From Tillus elongatus (lineage: Eukaryota > Arthropoda > Insecta > Coleoptera > Cleridae): a stretch of 64,000 nucleotides of DNA. Below are positions 26,794-43,920 of the stretch, one piece after another. Below the pieces are notes generated by a model. That model was not told the origin of the DNA, did not search any database, and worked only from the letters and a program-made list of their open reading frames with translations. Position 1 is the stretch's first letter. Each line of letters begins with the position of its first letter. The stretch covers positions 60,995,968 through 61,059,967 of the forward strand of contig OZ023269.1 in NCBI GenBank assembly GCA_964006375.1. The letters are read 5' to 3'. A program made the translations under genes and the position numbers.

Positions 26794-27151
26794 GAACATC
26801 GGTGGTTCAGGGGTAAGAACGTGTGCCTCTGAACCGAAGGGTACTGGGTTCGATTACAAGGTACTCCTTTCACTTTTTCAGTACAAACTGTAATATTAAC
26901 ATCAACCGAGGTTCTGGCATTGTATTTGAGCAAGTTGAATGTCTGCACGTTCCGCCCTTTGGAGGGGGCGTAAAGCGGTCGGTCCCGTGTCCATACGATG
27001 TTGGGCACGTTAAATATCCCTACCCTCCTTACAGAAAGGCGGGGGTTCGGCAAAATTTCCAGGATAGTGAGGTGAAACTGCTCCCTGGCGTCGGTTATTG
27101 GCCATAGTCGCGGAAATAGGCCGACGTTAAAGAAACAAACACACACACACA
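26794..27151 (+). mobile_element. tRNA-derived SINE, family 1, copy d, with TSD
   Basis: Head with TCGGTGGTTCAGGGGTAAGA (box A) and TACTGGGTTCGATTACAA (box B), full body, 3' end GCCGACGTTAAAGAAAC and an (AC)n tail. Flanks AACCTCTGATAC (26781-26792) and AACCTTTGATAC (27152-27163) form a 12-bp target-site duplication with one mismatch. The short TSD and CA tail support LINE-mediated insertion. Confidence 0.9.
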
Positions 27152-27163
27152 AACCTTTGATAC

Positions 27164-27465
27164 AAAAAAGTAAGAAATGATTAATTTTATAGGATTATCT
27201 AGGTTTACAATTTCATAATGTATAAGTAGTTAATTTTTTTCACAATGTTAAATGAAACTTCCTAATGACAAACATATTCTGACAGCTTGTAACCTGAAAA
27301 TATAATATATTTTTTTCTTATAGTTTTCTTTACTCCCACTTCACTTCCACCACTCAAATTTCCGTGAATAGTTGAAAGCAACATTTTTTCGATCTCTGTC
27401 AAAAAGCTTTTTGTGAATATGTATATCTTGGCAAGAGTAATTTTTGTGTAAATTGCTTTGATATG
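27164..27465. other. Unrecognised AT-rich sequence
   Basis: Nothing recognised. Confidence 0.4.
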
Positions 27466-27690
27466 TTTGTTAGCCAGGAAAATCCAGCCAGTTTTTTCGG
27501 AAAAATTGTTGTACTGTTTCAAAAAATAAAGCTATTTGGTGCAATATGCTACATGGTTTTTACTATAAAGGTTATACTATCCACCAAATTTGAGGTATTT
27601 CATTAAAAAATACATATATATCTAACATTCAAAACAGTTCTATAAAAATGCGCTACCATAACGCACTTGCTGCGTCCATGATTTTTTTAT
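27466..27690 (+). mobile_element. HINE-like terminal fragment
   Basis: TTTGTTAGCCAGGAAAATCC, GTTATACTATCCACCAAATT, then CTACCATAACGCACTTGCTG and CGTCCATG. This is the 3' terminal module only, with an internal deletion and no TA core. Confidence 0.7.
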
Positions 27691-28310
27691 TCATAATCTA
27701 GACACAAATGAACTCAAATTTTATCAATCAAATTTATTCAAACCTAAATGTTTCCTTGAAGAACGGTTAAAATCAGATTTTTATTTATAGTTATGAACAT
27801 TTATTATGGATATGTAGCTATCTCTGATTAATTTATTCGACATTTAATGTAATAATCAACAACCATACATCCATAAAACCTACACACATTTTTAGAGAGA
27901 AGCGAAATACAAAGAGCAAACGAATAAACGATGCTGGAAATTATCAATCTTCCATCAAGACAATGCCGAGGAAACTATACCTTGCAACACAGCACTGATC
28001 ACTGGCTGGTGAAATTATTTTGTGCAGGGGGCGCTTCTGATCAGTGACTCTATAAGATACCATAAATATTAGTGTGTGTGTACTCCAATCGTAACCTCAA
28101 TTCTGACATTGTTTCTTACCTAAATAAATCTTCCTACTGGCATCTGTTAGAAACTAGTACAACCGGTAAAATCAAAGGTAGCTGCACGCTGGTTGTAAAG
28201 CGATGAGAAAGAGGGCATAATGTTGGGGAATTAGTTTGTTTTGAGAGAAAAAATGTGGCTTCGGAGTGTAAGAATCCACAACTCAAAAATGACGGCACTT
28301 CAAAGTTCCA
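27691..28310. other. Unrecognised sequence
   Basis: No supported feature. A 61-codon minus-strand frame at 28134-28319 has no recognisable domain. Confidence 0.4.
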
Positions 28311-28315
28311 AGCAC

Positions 28316-28500
28316 ACACAAGATAATTCGTGTCAAAATACTACACACACGCTCGTTTAAAAAATATTTGCAAATAAAGTGAGGTCTCGTCATTATGTTT
28401 AATGCACACGTTGTGTGAAGACCCCTTAAATATGGAATAGGCTTGAAGTGTGTATAAGACCCTATAAACTATACGGTTTCCTCTACCAACATAACTGTGT
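28316..28500 (+). repeat. Dispersed repeat, copy 1 (partner at 48616-48798)
   Basis: Shares AAAATACTA, AAATAAAGTGAGGTC, ATTATGTTTAATGCACACG, TTGTGTGAAGACCCCTTAAA and ACATAACTGTGTTT with 48616-48798. The second copy is cut at CTGTGTTT by the foldback element; this copy continues GAGAATTACACATAGC. Confidence 0.8.
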
Positions 28501-28684
28501 TTGAGAATTACACATAGCAATAAAAAACCAGTTTAAAAAAACTGTCTGGCCTGTGTGCGTGTAAGGACCGACAAATATAAGGGGAAGGGTTTGGTTATAT
28601 AATGCTGTGTGGAGGTATTATATAGTTGATCACATTGACCTTGTGCAGTTATTCTGAGATATATTATTACATATATTTTTTCTC

Positions 28685-32013
<3,329 letters not shown>

Positions 32014-32159
32014 AATTCAGTTAATTTGAAGTATAATTGCATATTAGAAAATGCTTATAACTATCGACATATAATTATTTGCGTTTATACTAGTTTTCTG
32101 TGCATTCAGTTAAACACACCTTATTTCATTAGTATACATACCTATATTATAGTTTATCT

Positions 32160-32403
<244 letters not shown>

Positions 32404-32989
32404 CTATAGATAGCAAATATGGGAGAAAATAGAAACATTATTGTGGAGTAGAACGGGCAATGTACATAAAATTTATAAATCCTAATATTTAAATGCCCTG
32501 TATAATTGAAAGTGTAAAATATGATAGGGCTAAATAAGAAATAGCATTAGGTAGCAGAATAAAGAACAATGGATTTTTTTTACATGTAGTGCATTTTAAA
32601 TTTCACGAAGCCAAAGTCCTTATAATATGAAAATAACAGAACAATAGCCCTGTTTTTATTCATAGGATTTTACTGGAATATAACGATTTAATTTTATTTT
32701 TAGGCAGTAGGCACATTTGCCAATAATATACATTTATAATGTTAAGGTTAAAATACGTTTTTTTGTAAATAATAATTTTAAGCAAAGACGCAGTGAGAGT
32801 TAATAAGGATAGTTTTTTATGTGTGCGTGTGCCTGTCTTCAAAAGAATAGTGCGAGAGACAAAAAAAATTCGAACAATGGAATCACGAAAGGCCTATGAA
32901 CTTTGATTACCGAGACACAGCTCGAACAGGGTTTTTTTGTAACACAGCAGAGTTTATGTAAGCGTCAACGGGAGTTCGATGGGGATAAT

Positions 32990-33160
32990 AAGTAAATGAA
33001 CTGCGAGACAACAAGTAATTCAACCAAGAAACAGAATAAATAAATGAACTGCGAGAAGAGAAGTAAATGAACTGCGAGAAGAGAAGTAAATGAACTGCGA
33101 CACAACAAGTAATTCAACCACGAAAAGAATAAGTAAATGAACTGCGAGACAATAAGTGAC
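32990..33160. repeat. VNTR inside the LTR
   Basis: AGTAAATGAACTGCGAGA-type units alternate with ACAACAAGTAATTCAACCA units. Five AAATGAACTGCGA phrases are visible here against four in the 3' LTR (37339-37475). Confidence 0.8.
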
Positions 33161-33519
33161 TCAACAGCGAGATGAAGACAATGAGTAAACACAAGGCAAG
33201 TGCCTAAAATTACCATCAGAAAAATAAGTGGTGGAAAGAAAATTAAATACCTGGTACGAGGTTGGTCAAGACAGTTAAATAAGACAAAAATTAATAAATA
33301 ATTACTGCCAAGCTGCCAGATCCAAATAGAAGAACAAATAGATTTTAATAATCACAGAAATAATGGAAGGATCCATCAAGACAACATTCAGTAAGTCGTT
33401 CTAGAACTTTATCGGAATAAATATGATGACTCTTTTTCTATAGTGTGAATAGCTTTTAAGGATATTTTCGTTTCGTTTAGGATGTTAATGTAAATTTTAG
33501 TTCACTAAGGGGGATGAGA

Positions 33520-33526
33520 TATAAAG
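33520..33526 (+). promoter_or_regulatory. LTR TATA box
   Basis: TATAAAGG in GAGATATAAAGGCCGAATCA, followed about 20 bp later by an initiator-like TCATTGT. The same sequence is conserved in the 3' LTR (37845) and in copy 2 (about 56231), as expected for the U3 promoter. Confidence 0.65.
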
Positions 33527-34034
33527 GCCGAATCATTGTATTATAGTTAGATAATTCATTTTGTTAACTAAATTTGATTTTACATATTTGAAATAACCTT
33601 TTGTTAATAGAAATTTATTAATTTGATCAATCTGTTTAATTTCTCAAGCAAATATTAATGATATGAAAAAGTAAGGCTATTTTTCACCGTTAAATAAATA
33701 AAAAAAAGGTAAAATCAAAAGACCCAATCATACATAATTTTTTGTTGTTGAAATTTCCAAACACTCAGGAATACTAGAATTCATAAAAACGATATTAAAA
33801 AAAATAAAAAATGCTAGCCCAAGCACAGTACCCTACCCATGAGATGAGAGAAAAATTTAAAATCACAGCAGTAAATAAATTATTTTTGACATAATTTCAG
33901 GATTTTCAATATCAGCATTTTTTTTTATTTAAATAAAGACGCAATTGCATTCTCATGCTCTACAATTAAAAGTGCTATTAAGGTATAAAATAAATTAAAT
34001 AAAAGAAACCATCATAAATACCATAGCAACTTTT

Positions 34035-34053
34035 TGGCGCCACAACTTAAGGG
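34035..34053 (+). promoter_or_regulatory. Primer-binding-like site, copy 1
   Basis: TGGCGCCACAACTTAAGGG lies 6 bp after the LTR end. The TGGCGCC start is that of tRNA-Lys-type primer sites, but the match beyond the first bases is imperfect, so the priming tRNA is uncertain. Confidence 0.6.
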
Positions 34054-34623
34054 CTTTAAAATAATAATAATAAACTATATTAAAATTTTTGTGTTAAAAA
34101 ATAAATTTATTTCCATAGAAAATTTAGAAAAAATTTTTTTCGCCGCAACGGCAAGGTTTGTCTTTAATATTTAAAATAATATACTAATTACCTACCTTAA
34201 ATTATAGCAAATTTTCATTCAATTTTCAGTGATTAAATATTTGTTAAGACAGCTTAAAATTTGTCGTAATATTTCAATATAAAAAAATAATTAAATTGCA
34301 AATCAAAGATAACAAATTATTTTATGATAAACAAATTTCATAGGGCTATTTAAAAGGGAATTAAAAATTTTGTGTACAGGAACATTGTCTTGCAAAACAA
34401 GGCAATAGTTGATAGAATTCCTCGCATTTCTTCACAATTTGTCTCTACAAGAGTAATTAAAACAGTTTTAAGTAAAAAGTGCACAGGAACATTGTCTGGC
34501 GAAATATAGGATGGTAAATTAAATATTTTGGTGATATACTATAGTAATAAAACTTGTGCATACTTAGAAAGGGGGATAAATAAATTTTAAATTCACGCTA
34601 AAATAAATTAATAAAGCCTAATT

Positions 34624-35564
34624 ATGTCCGGGAAAAAACAAACGGAACAAGAATCATCAATGGATAAAAAATTCGCAGTTTTTTTCAATATGATGAAAAA
34701 TGAAATGAGCCAAAAAGAAATTATAAATGAAATGAAACAAAGCTATGAAAGGGTAGAAAAAATATAAATAAAATTTATAAAAAAAACAGTGGAAAGGTAG
34801 ACCAAAACATACAACAAAATAAAACAGAGAGTAATATAGAAGTCACAAAAATGTATCAACTGGATGCTTAGGTAAAAACAAGGCAAGACAAATGTCAAGA
34901 AAACCATAAAATAATCAAGACGGAACTGGACACAGAAATGCAATCGTGCTATGAAAAAATAAAGGAAGAAACTGCAATGATGAGGCACATCAAAAAGGTC
35001 GAAACGCGTATGGAGCCAATGGACGGGAATGAAGCCCGAGTCAAGCAGGAAACTGATGAACAACTAATCAAGACAGAAGAAAATATACAAGAAACAAGTC
35101 CAGAAAAATACATAGAAGAGGAATTACTACCAGACAAAAATATACTAGGAAGGAGCCCGGAAAAATATTTGGATACTGCAAAAGAAGAAGAATTAATAAC
35201 GGCAACAGATTATTTTTACTGTATCAAAACTGAAAGTGACCAGAAAAATGAAACTATGCTTCAATGTAATAAACCGTATATAAAAAATAATAATAGCCGC
35301 AATGTTAAAATTAGAAACCTTCTCGTTAAAAACAATAATTTTCACAATAAATACAAATACAACCATAGTCATAAATTTTATAAAAACAAAGATTCTGGAA
35401 ATTCTAATAAATTTAAATCTTATAAGCCAAAGTTTAAGGACCAAAACAGACATATTTGGCATGAAAATACACTAAGTAATGTAAATAATAAGACACGTCA
35501 TTGCAACTATAGCAATTTTAATTTTAAAAGCAAAAAGCAAAAATTTAAAATAAATAAAAATTAA
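34624..35564 (+). pseudogene. Gag-like ORF of the pol-less LTR element, copy 1
   Basis: A first frame from ATG at 34624 encodes 47 codons, lysine/glutamate-rich (MSGKKQTEQESSMDKK) and likely coiled coil, stopping at 34767. The main frame ends at 35564. It is broken by an in-frame TAG at 34869, where copy 2 has GAG, and is open again from ATG 34938 (208 codons). The protein has a charged helical N-part, a glutamate-rich middle and an Asn/Lys/Phe-rich basic C-terminus ending KKQKFKINKN. The basic tail could bind nucleic acid as a nucleocapsid does, but no CCHC knuckle is present. Position between primer-binding site and polypurine tract is the main reason for the Gag-like label; I do not recognise a named Gag family. 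Confidence 0.5.
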
Positions 35565-36771
35565 TCTGCTTGAATTTTGAACGAATCCAATATGACCTTA
35601 GCAATGAAAAGGACAATCGCATGCCGAATAGATGAATTTTAATGTACAAATAAATAATAAAATTACCAAAGAAATTTCTCCTAAAATAAATGAAATTGAT
35701 TAGATAGAACTATATGACGAAAAGTTGGTCAATTTAAATTAAAATTACAGTTAAATAACCCTGAGAAAAAAAAATGAAACAAGTAGGCATGATAATAACC
35801 CAAAGAATAATAACCCTGAGAAAAGAAAATGAAACAAGTAGGCATTATAGTAACCCAAAGGAAAATATAAACTTTAAAAAGCAAATTTTCATAGAAAAAT
35901 TAAGTGATATTAAATTAGGAACAGTGCTCAAAATTGGAGGCAGTTATTGGATATGTCAATTAGAATAATCTGAATATAAAAATTGAAAGGGGGAAAAATT
36001 AAAAGTATTGAGTATAGGAAACATGGAATAAGTGGAAAAGAAAATTATATAAAAGTCGAAAAGACAGAAACCGGTTACGTACTGAGAAAGAATTATAATT
36101 AACGAAAAATAAAATATATGTGGGTCGGATTGATAGGAAAGAATGTGTATAGATAGTGTAACGAACACAGTATGAAAAGTATAATGATATAAAGAAGAAA
36201 TATGATAGATATGTGTAAAAAATGAATATGATAATAGAATATATAATGAATAATGTTAATGTAATGCAAGTATTATGAAATATGTATAGGGGGATTGTTT
36301 GAAAAGAAAAAAGTATGGAGACCATATATGTAGTGTTAAAAAGTTAAATTATTAGAAGTTTATAGATGAAAAATGTATTAAAATAAATTCCATAGTAGTA
36401 TATCAATAAATAATAAACATAAGCAAATAAAATCGGTAAAGAAGATAGATACCCTATAAATTTAAGAAAAGAGTATAACAATAACTGTCAGCCACAGAAG
36501 TAAGTCTGGAGGGAAATTAGATATGTTGAAATAACCAGGGAATGGCATAAAATATCGAATTATAAAGAAAAAGTAAATAATAAATTGCCACAAAATAGAT
36601 ATGTAAAAATAACCAGTGAATATCATAATTGTCGCTTTTAAAAAAATAAATTAAATAATGAATAGCTATAAAATATATATGTAAAAATAACAAGTGAATG
36701 TCATAAATGGCGATTTTTTAAAATAAAAAGCAAAGATGGTCTGTCTAACGATTATTATCCAGACGTACTTT
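35565..36771 (+). other. Internal non-coding part of LTR element copy 1
   Basis: AT-rich with short frames only. A 64-codon frame at 35774-35968 ends KIGGSYWICQLE. The matching segment in copy 2 (about 54240-54470) retains the similar reading IGDSYWICQLKKS, so this short peptide may once have been coding. No RT or integrase motif. Confidence 0.5.
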
Positions 36772-36772
36772 T

Positions 36773-36785
36773 AGAAAGGGGGAAT
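36773..36785 (+). promoter_or_regulatory. Polypurine tract of LTR element copy 1
   Basis: AGAAAGGGGGAAT immediately before the TGCTATAG start of the 3' LTR; plus-strand primer in LTR-element replication. Copy 2 has AGAAAGGGGTAAT at the same place. Confidence 0.8.
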
Positions 36786-38345
36786 TGCTATAGATAGCAA
36801 ATATGGGAGAAAATAGAAACATTATTGTGGAGTAAAACGGGCAATGTACATAAATGTCCTAAGTGTAAAATATGATAGGGCTAAATAAGAAATAGCATTA
36901 GGTAGCAGAATAAAGAACAATGGATTTTTTTTTACATGTAGTGCATTTTAAATTTCGCGAAGCCAAAGTCCTTATAATATGAAAATAACAGAACAATAGC
37001 CCTGTTTTTACTCATAGAATTTTACTGGAATATAACGATTTAATTTTATTTTTATCCAGTAGGCACATTTGCCAATAATATACATTTAGAATGTTAAGGT
37101 TAAAATACGTTTTTTTGTAAATAATAATTTCAAGCAAAGACGCAGTGAGAGTTAATAAGGATAGTTTTTTTTGTGTGTGCGTGTCTTCAAAGGAATAGTG
37201 CGAGAGACAAAAAAAAATTCGAACAATGGAATCACGAAAGGCCTATGAACTTTAATTACCGAGACACAGCTCGAACAGGTTTTTTTGTAACACAGCAGAG
37301 TTTATTTAAGCGTCAACGGGAGTTCGATGGGGATAATAAGTAAATGAACTGCGAGACAACAAGTAATTCAACCAAGAAACAGAATAAGTAAATGAACTGC
37401 GAGAAGAGAAGTAAATGAACTGCGACACAACAAGTAATTAAACCACGAAAAGAATAAGTAAATGAACTGCGAGACAATAAGTAACTCAACAGCGAGATGA
37501 AGACAATGAGTAAACACAAGGCAAGTGCCTAAAATTACCATCAGAAAAATAAGTGGTGGAAAGAAAATTAAATACCTGGTACGAGGTTGGTCAAGACAGT
37601 TAAATAAGGCAAAAATTAATTAATAATTACTGCCAAGCTGCCAAATCCAAATAGAAGAACAAATAGATTTTAATAATCACAGAAATAATGGAAGGATCCA
37701 TCAAGACAACATTCAGTAAGTCGTTCTAGAACTTTATCGGAATAAATATGATGACTCTTTTTCTATAGTGTGAATAGCTTTTAAGGATATTTTCGTTTCG
37801 TTTAGGATGTTAATGTAAATTTTAGTTCACTAAGGGGGATGAGATATAAAGGCCGAATCATTGTATTATAGTTAGATAATTCATTTTGTTAACTAAATTT
37901 GATTGTACATATTTGAAATAACCTTCTGTTAATAGAAATTTATTAATTTGATCAATCTGTTTAATTTTAACCTCAAATCAAGCAAATATTAATGATATGA
38001 AAAAGTAAGGCTATTTTTCACCGTTAAATAAATAAAAAAAAGGTAAAATCAAAAGACCCAATCATACATAATTTTTTGTTGTTCAAATTTCCAAACACTC
38101 AGGAATACTAGAATTCATAAAAACGATATTTAAAAAAAAATGCTAGCCCAAGCACAGTACCCTACCCATGAGATGAGAGAAAAATTTAAAATCACAGCAG
38201 TAAATAAATTATTTTTGGCATAATTTCAGGATTTTCAATATCAGCGTTTTTTTTTTGACGCAATTGCATTCTCATGCTCTACAATTAAAAGTGCTATTAA
38301 GGTATAAAATAAATTAAATAAAAGAAACCACCATAAATACCATAG

Positions 38346-38347
<2 letters not shown>
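36786..38347 (+). repeat. 3' LTR of copy 1
   Basis: Direct repeat of 32402-34028 with the same ends. It lacks about 35 bp near 36855 (the phrase TTTAAATGCCCTGTATAATT is absent) and one VNTR unit. It ends CATAGCA at 38347, directly against a TA tract. Confidence 0.9.

Positions 38348-38443
<96 letters not shown>
38348..38443. repeat. (TA)n core, middle part
   Basis: About 48 dinucleotides right after the 3' LTR. Confidence 0.95.
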
Positions 38444-39384
<941 letters not shown>

Positions 39385-39385
39385 T

Positions 39386-39670
39386 CGTTTTACGTCGGAC
39401 TATTTCTGCGACTATGGTCAATCCCCGATGAAAGCAAACAGTTTCTCTGCAGTATCCTGGAACTTTGGCCGAAGTCTTCTTTCCGTAAGGAGGGTAGGGA
39501 TCTTTAACGTGCCCGACATCAGATGGTGCATCAGATCGACGACTCTACGCCGCTTCGGACGGGAGGAATGTGCAGGCATCACATTTCAAACACAATGCCA
39601 CAACCTCGGTTAATGTTAATTTACAGTATGTACGGAGAAATATAAATGTTTACCTACTGGACCACCAAGG
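39386..39670 (-). mobile_element. tRNA-derived SINE, family 1, copy e
   Basis: Minus strand: body with GTGGCATTGTGTTTGAAATG, CACGTTAAAGATCCCTACCC and GACCATAGTCGCAGAAATAG. Its 3' end is fused to the HINE-like terminus at 39384. The tRNA head is mostly deleted; only a possible remnant (CTTGGTGGTCCAGTAGGTA) lies at about 39653-39671. Confidence 0.8.
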
Positions 39671-40282
<612 letters not shown>

Positions 40283-40489
40283 GAGTTCACTAGGCGCCAA
40301 CAGTTGAATAGGTGTGTAAACGTATGCGTTCACCAGTCCCACTGAGCTTTTGTTGGAACTTAACAGACAGATAAATGTTACACAATAGTGCTTGGAGTCA
40401 ACCGTACGTTCATCAGTCTCCAACCGCTGAAATGTATCGATAGTCAGCAGATGGGCGCTTAAACTCAGATGTTGGCGCCTGGTAAACTC
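40283..40489. mobile_element. Small inverted-repeat (MITE-like) element
   Basis: The ends GAGTTCACTAGGCGCCAACA and TGTTGGCGCCTGGTAAACTC are complementary over about 24 bp, with partial complementarity inward; 207 bp in all. The 84-codon minus-strand frame across it is not a gene. Confidence 0.55.
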
Positions 40490-41030
40490 TATGTTTCGAA
40501 AATTCATGTAAGTTCAAACCTGCAAGATTCAAGAAAGTAAAAAAATTCACTATACAAATTAGCGCAAATATTTTGTTACGGTGATGTCACATATTTAGAT
40601 AACACATGAGGAATTTTAAAATCAACATAGGTACCTAGAGGAAATAAAACGTCACTAAACAAAAACTTAACAAAAATGTAGGTTTTATTCATTATGAGCA
40701 TCATTTTAGATAAAATATGTTTTAACAAGCCGATGGGGGCAACTCGACTAAAGTATTCTTAAGATCGTGGCACTTCCGGTTATGCACGGTGTTGATGTTA
40801 ACTAGCTTATTTTAAATAGGGTAATCTATATATTGTTACATTTTTAAATTCTACGTGAAATTTGAGATACATTCTATAAATAATCTCCTATACTGGAGTC
40901 CAACCGTTTTCGACATATCTCAAATTTTATGTCAAGAATGGCGTTTGCAGTCCGAAACATAACTCAATATATCCTATATGAAAGTCTTTATCATTTAATA
41001 TAGGTTGGTTTCCTTGTATTGTATTATTAT
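40490..41030. other. Unrecognised AT-rich sequence
   Basis: Nothing recognised. Confidence 0.4.
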
Positions 41031-41039
41031 TTTCATAAT

Positions 41040-42830
41040 AAATCAATACAGGGAAATCAAAAACTCATATTGAAAATTTAATTGAAAAAATCGTTGCAAC
41101 TCATTTTTCTCAAATAGAAATCCCCTGTTTTTATCATATTATCTTCATACAGTTTTTAAGTTTTGTTGTTAGTTGGCCATGACGACTCAAAATAAAACTT
41201 TAGAGCACTATAGATACGTCACTATTGGTTGTCATTTGACAAATACTTATTTCTAATAATCATGGCGGTGCGATTAAATTATACACACGAGGTAATCCTC
41301 GTGTATAATATAATAATTGTGTAATGTGTTAATATTAATGCGGAATGCAACAAAGTTTTATCAAGAACAGAAACCGAATAGTTCTAAACGAATAATGGAA
41401 AATTAAAAAACTTTTGACACCGCCAAGCAAAAATCTATAGAAGAAAACCCATTTATCCTACTAAAAGTAAAGAATACCTACACAGGGTATCAACTTATTT
41501 TAATAAATGTTCAAAATTTCCATTTTGACTTCCAAACATTTTTTCCTCTCCGAGTTAGTTCTTCATGGAAGACCGCTCTAATTGAATTTAGAGATAAACT
41601 TTCGAACGCGCCATTCACCCTTGTCATACAGTCTTCTATCGTTTTCACTGGTGTGAAAAAAACGATGTTTTTTATCGTTCCTCAGATAAAGTAGCCTAAC
41701 ACAGTCAAATCAGGAGAACGAGAAGGCCAGAGAAAAGGGCAGTAGTTGGCAATATACTTGTCATCAAATCTTGTTAGTAAACGGAACGGTTTTGTGGGGT
41801 GGGGCGCCATCATGTTAAAAAATTTGCTTGTGTTCCGACAGAGGTAAATTGCTCAAATATTGATTATTCATATTTAAAAATAAAATTATTCAGAATATTT
41901 AAATATGTATATCTTACAAGCGTTAATACATAATTTAGAATGGGGAAATAATTTATATCGTATGACTTACCATTCAAGTTTTCTTAATAAATTATATTAT
42001 ATTATATTCTATCATTTTTCACAGCACAAAAGACGTTGAATTACTAGGTATTTTGAAAATTCCGGGTTCTTACTGCAAGACGATTTGAATTACTCCAAAG
42101 ATAAGAATCTTGTGTGTTAAAAAGACAATTTTTCATAGATTTCTCTTCATCAGTCCTATGTTGTCCAAAAAATTGAGAGTCGTCTTGTATCATCGATAAA
42201 ATGAATTCGCAAAACTCTTTTCTGCATATCCATTTCTCTCAGATGTTGAACGAAAGATATTGAATAAGGGTGGAAGTTCTGCTTTAACGGAATTCTGTGT
42301 ATCAAGCTCTTTGAGAGTCCTATCTACAAAGCTATTTGTCTTAAGGATGTTATTTCTTTTATGCATGTTTGCCTTAACGGTGTCAAAAGTTTTGTAATTT
42401 TCTATTATTCGCCGAACACTCCTCCGCGACGGTTTCTGTTTAACTGGATATCAGCAAATATATGGCATGCTCTTGATAAAACTTGGTTACATTCACCATA
42501 GATAATAAAGAAATTTAAATAATCTTCGTGAGTATAATTCAGTCGCCCTGGCATGATTTTTAGAAATAATTGTCAAATGACAACAAATACTGACGTTTTT
42601 GTAGTTTTCGATATTTTTTTTTTGGCAGGCGTCGCCGTCAATGTTGACAATATTTTGAAAACTACAAATTTTCGGCAGAGGCAACCTTACCTAAAGTTAC
42701 CCTCTTTTTAATGCTAAATAAGATATAATTATAAAAATAAGGGGTTTCTATTTGAAAAAAGACAATGATTTTTTCAACTCAATTTTCTATGTGAGTTTTT
42801 GATCACCTGTAGTTATTATCAAAATAACAT
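41040..42830 (-). pseudogene. Mariner-like (IS630/Tc1 superfamily) transposon, decayed, long inverted ends
   Basis: The minus strand from ATG at about 42553 encodes MPGRLNYTHEDYLNFFIIYG, SRRSVRRIIENYKTF and VKANMHKRNN, an insect mariner-type N-terminal helix-turn-helix region. The C-terminal half continues on the minus strand at about 41850-41490: KPFRLLTRFDD, WPSRSPDLTVLGYF (family: WPARSPDLTPLDFF, carrying the last catalytic Asp), GTIKNIVF. The middle, with the other catalytic residues, is deleted or unreadable. The ends (about 41060-41293 and 42490-42810) are inverted repeats, sharing ATCAAAAACTCA, TTGAAAAAATC and TCAAATAGAAA. Inactive. Confidence 0.75.
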
Positions 42831-42890
42831 CACATCACGGTTGGACTTAGGTATGGAATATTATACATAAAACGTGTCTAAATTTTTGCG

Positions 42891-42894
<4 letters not shown>

Positions 42895-42983
<89 letters not shown>

Positions 42984-43841
42984 TCGTACCGATAACTCAA
43001 AAAATAATTCGCAGATTTTGATCAAATTTGGTGAGCACCATCCTTTTGCAAGTGGCTTGGATAAGTTTGTTAGCCAGGAAAATCTGCCCAGATTTTCCCA
43101 GAAAATGTTATGTTTTATTTCTAAAAAAAATTATTTCTCCGGAAATAACAAAGTAAGTGCCACTAAATTTGGAACGCATGTTTGTATTATAAAGAATGAA
43201 TCATATGCCAAAATTTACGTCTCTAAGTTTAAAGACAAAAAAGAACGTGAAACAAATACGGACTGTGAAAAGAAAATGTTGCGAGACAAGTGTTCTGCGA
43301 ACCCTTAAGTTTCAGCTATAATCGTCATTGTTCTTCATTTTACTAACATATTTACAGAAAATTCATTTCAAATAGACCCTTTCTCTGATGCTTTGGCCGT
43401 CGATTTAGTTAAGTTGATGCTTTCGCTGTAGATTTAGTTAAGTTTATGGTTAAAGGTCTATAATTTTTGGCTAATTTTCGTACAACAAATTCGTTAATGC
43501 ATTTTTGCATTTTTTATCGAAATATGATGCATGTTTGTAAGAAAAAAATCTGAACGCAGTAAGTGCGTTTTGGTAGCGAATTTTCATTAAATCCTTCAAA
43601 TTTCAATAACTCAATTTGTCATTAACGTAAGGTTTGTTGGCTAGGAAACCAACTTTAAGTTTATTTTTGGAAATTTTTTGAACAGTTTCAAACAATAAGT
43701 AGTTTTGATAAAATATGGTACATTGTTTCTACTACATAGGCCATGCCGGTAATCAGATTGATGCCTGCTCGCATTTGCCATTAAAAACATTTTTATGAAA
43801 ATTCACTTCCATAAGGCACTCGCCGCGTCTAGACTTTTTTT
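42895..43841 (+). mobile_element. HINE-like element, long form, from TA core to terminus
   Basis: (TA)n core 42895-42979, then GATAACTCAAAAAATAATTC, TTTGTTAGCCAGGAAAATCT and TTTCTCCGGAAATAACAAAG. The long-form core is shared with 5071-5770 (CCTTTCTCTGATGCTTTGGC). The terminal module at 43540-43841 starts CTGAACGCAGTAAGTGCG and ends AAGGCACTCGCCGCGTCTAG. Confidence 0.8.
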
Positions 43842-43920
43842 AAATATAAAGAATGGCACTATTCTGATAATAATTTTTGCTTTTGAAAAAAGCAGCAGCG
43901 TATTGTATTTTTATTTCAAA

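Noticed and set aside
34743..35462. Minus-strand ORFs with hydrophobic, membrane-like composition across the LTR element
   Set aside because: They are antisense shadows of the Lys/Asn-rich Gag-like frame; antisense of AAA/AAT codons gives Phe/Ile.
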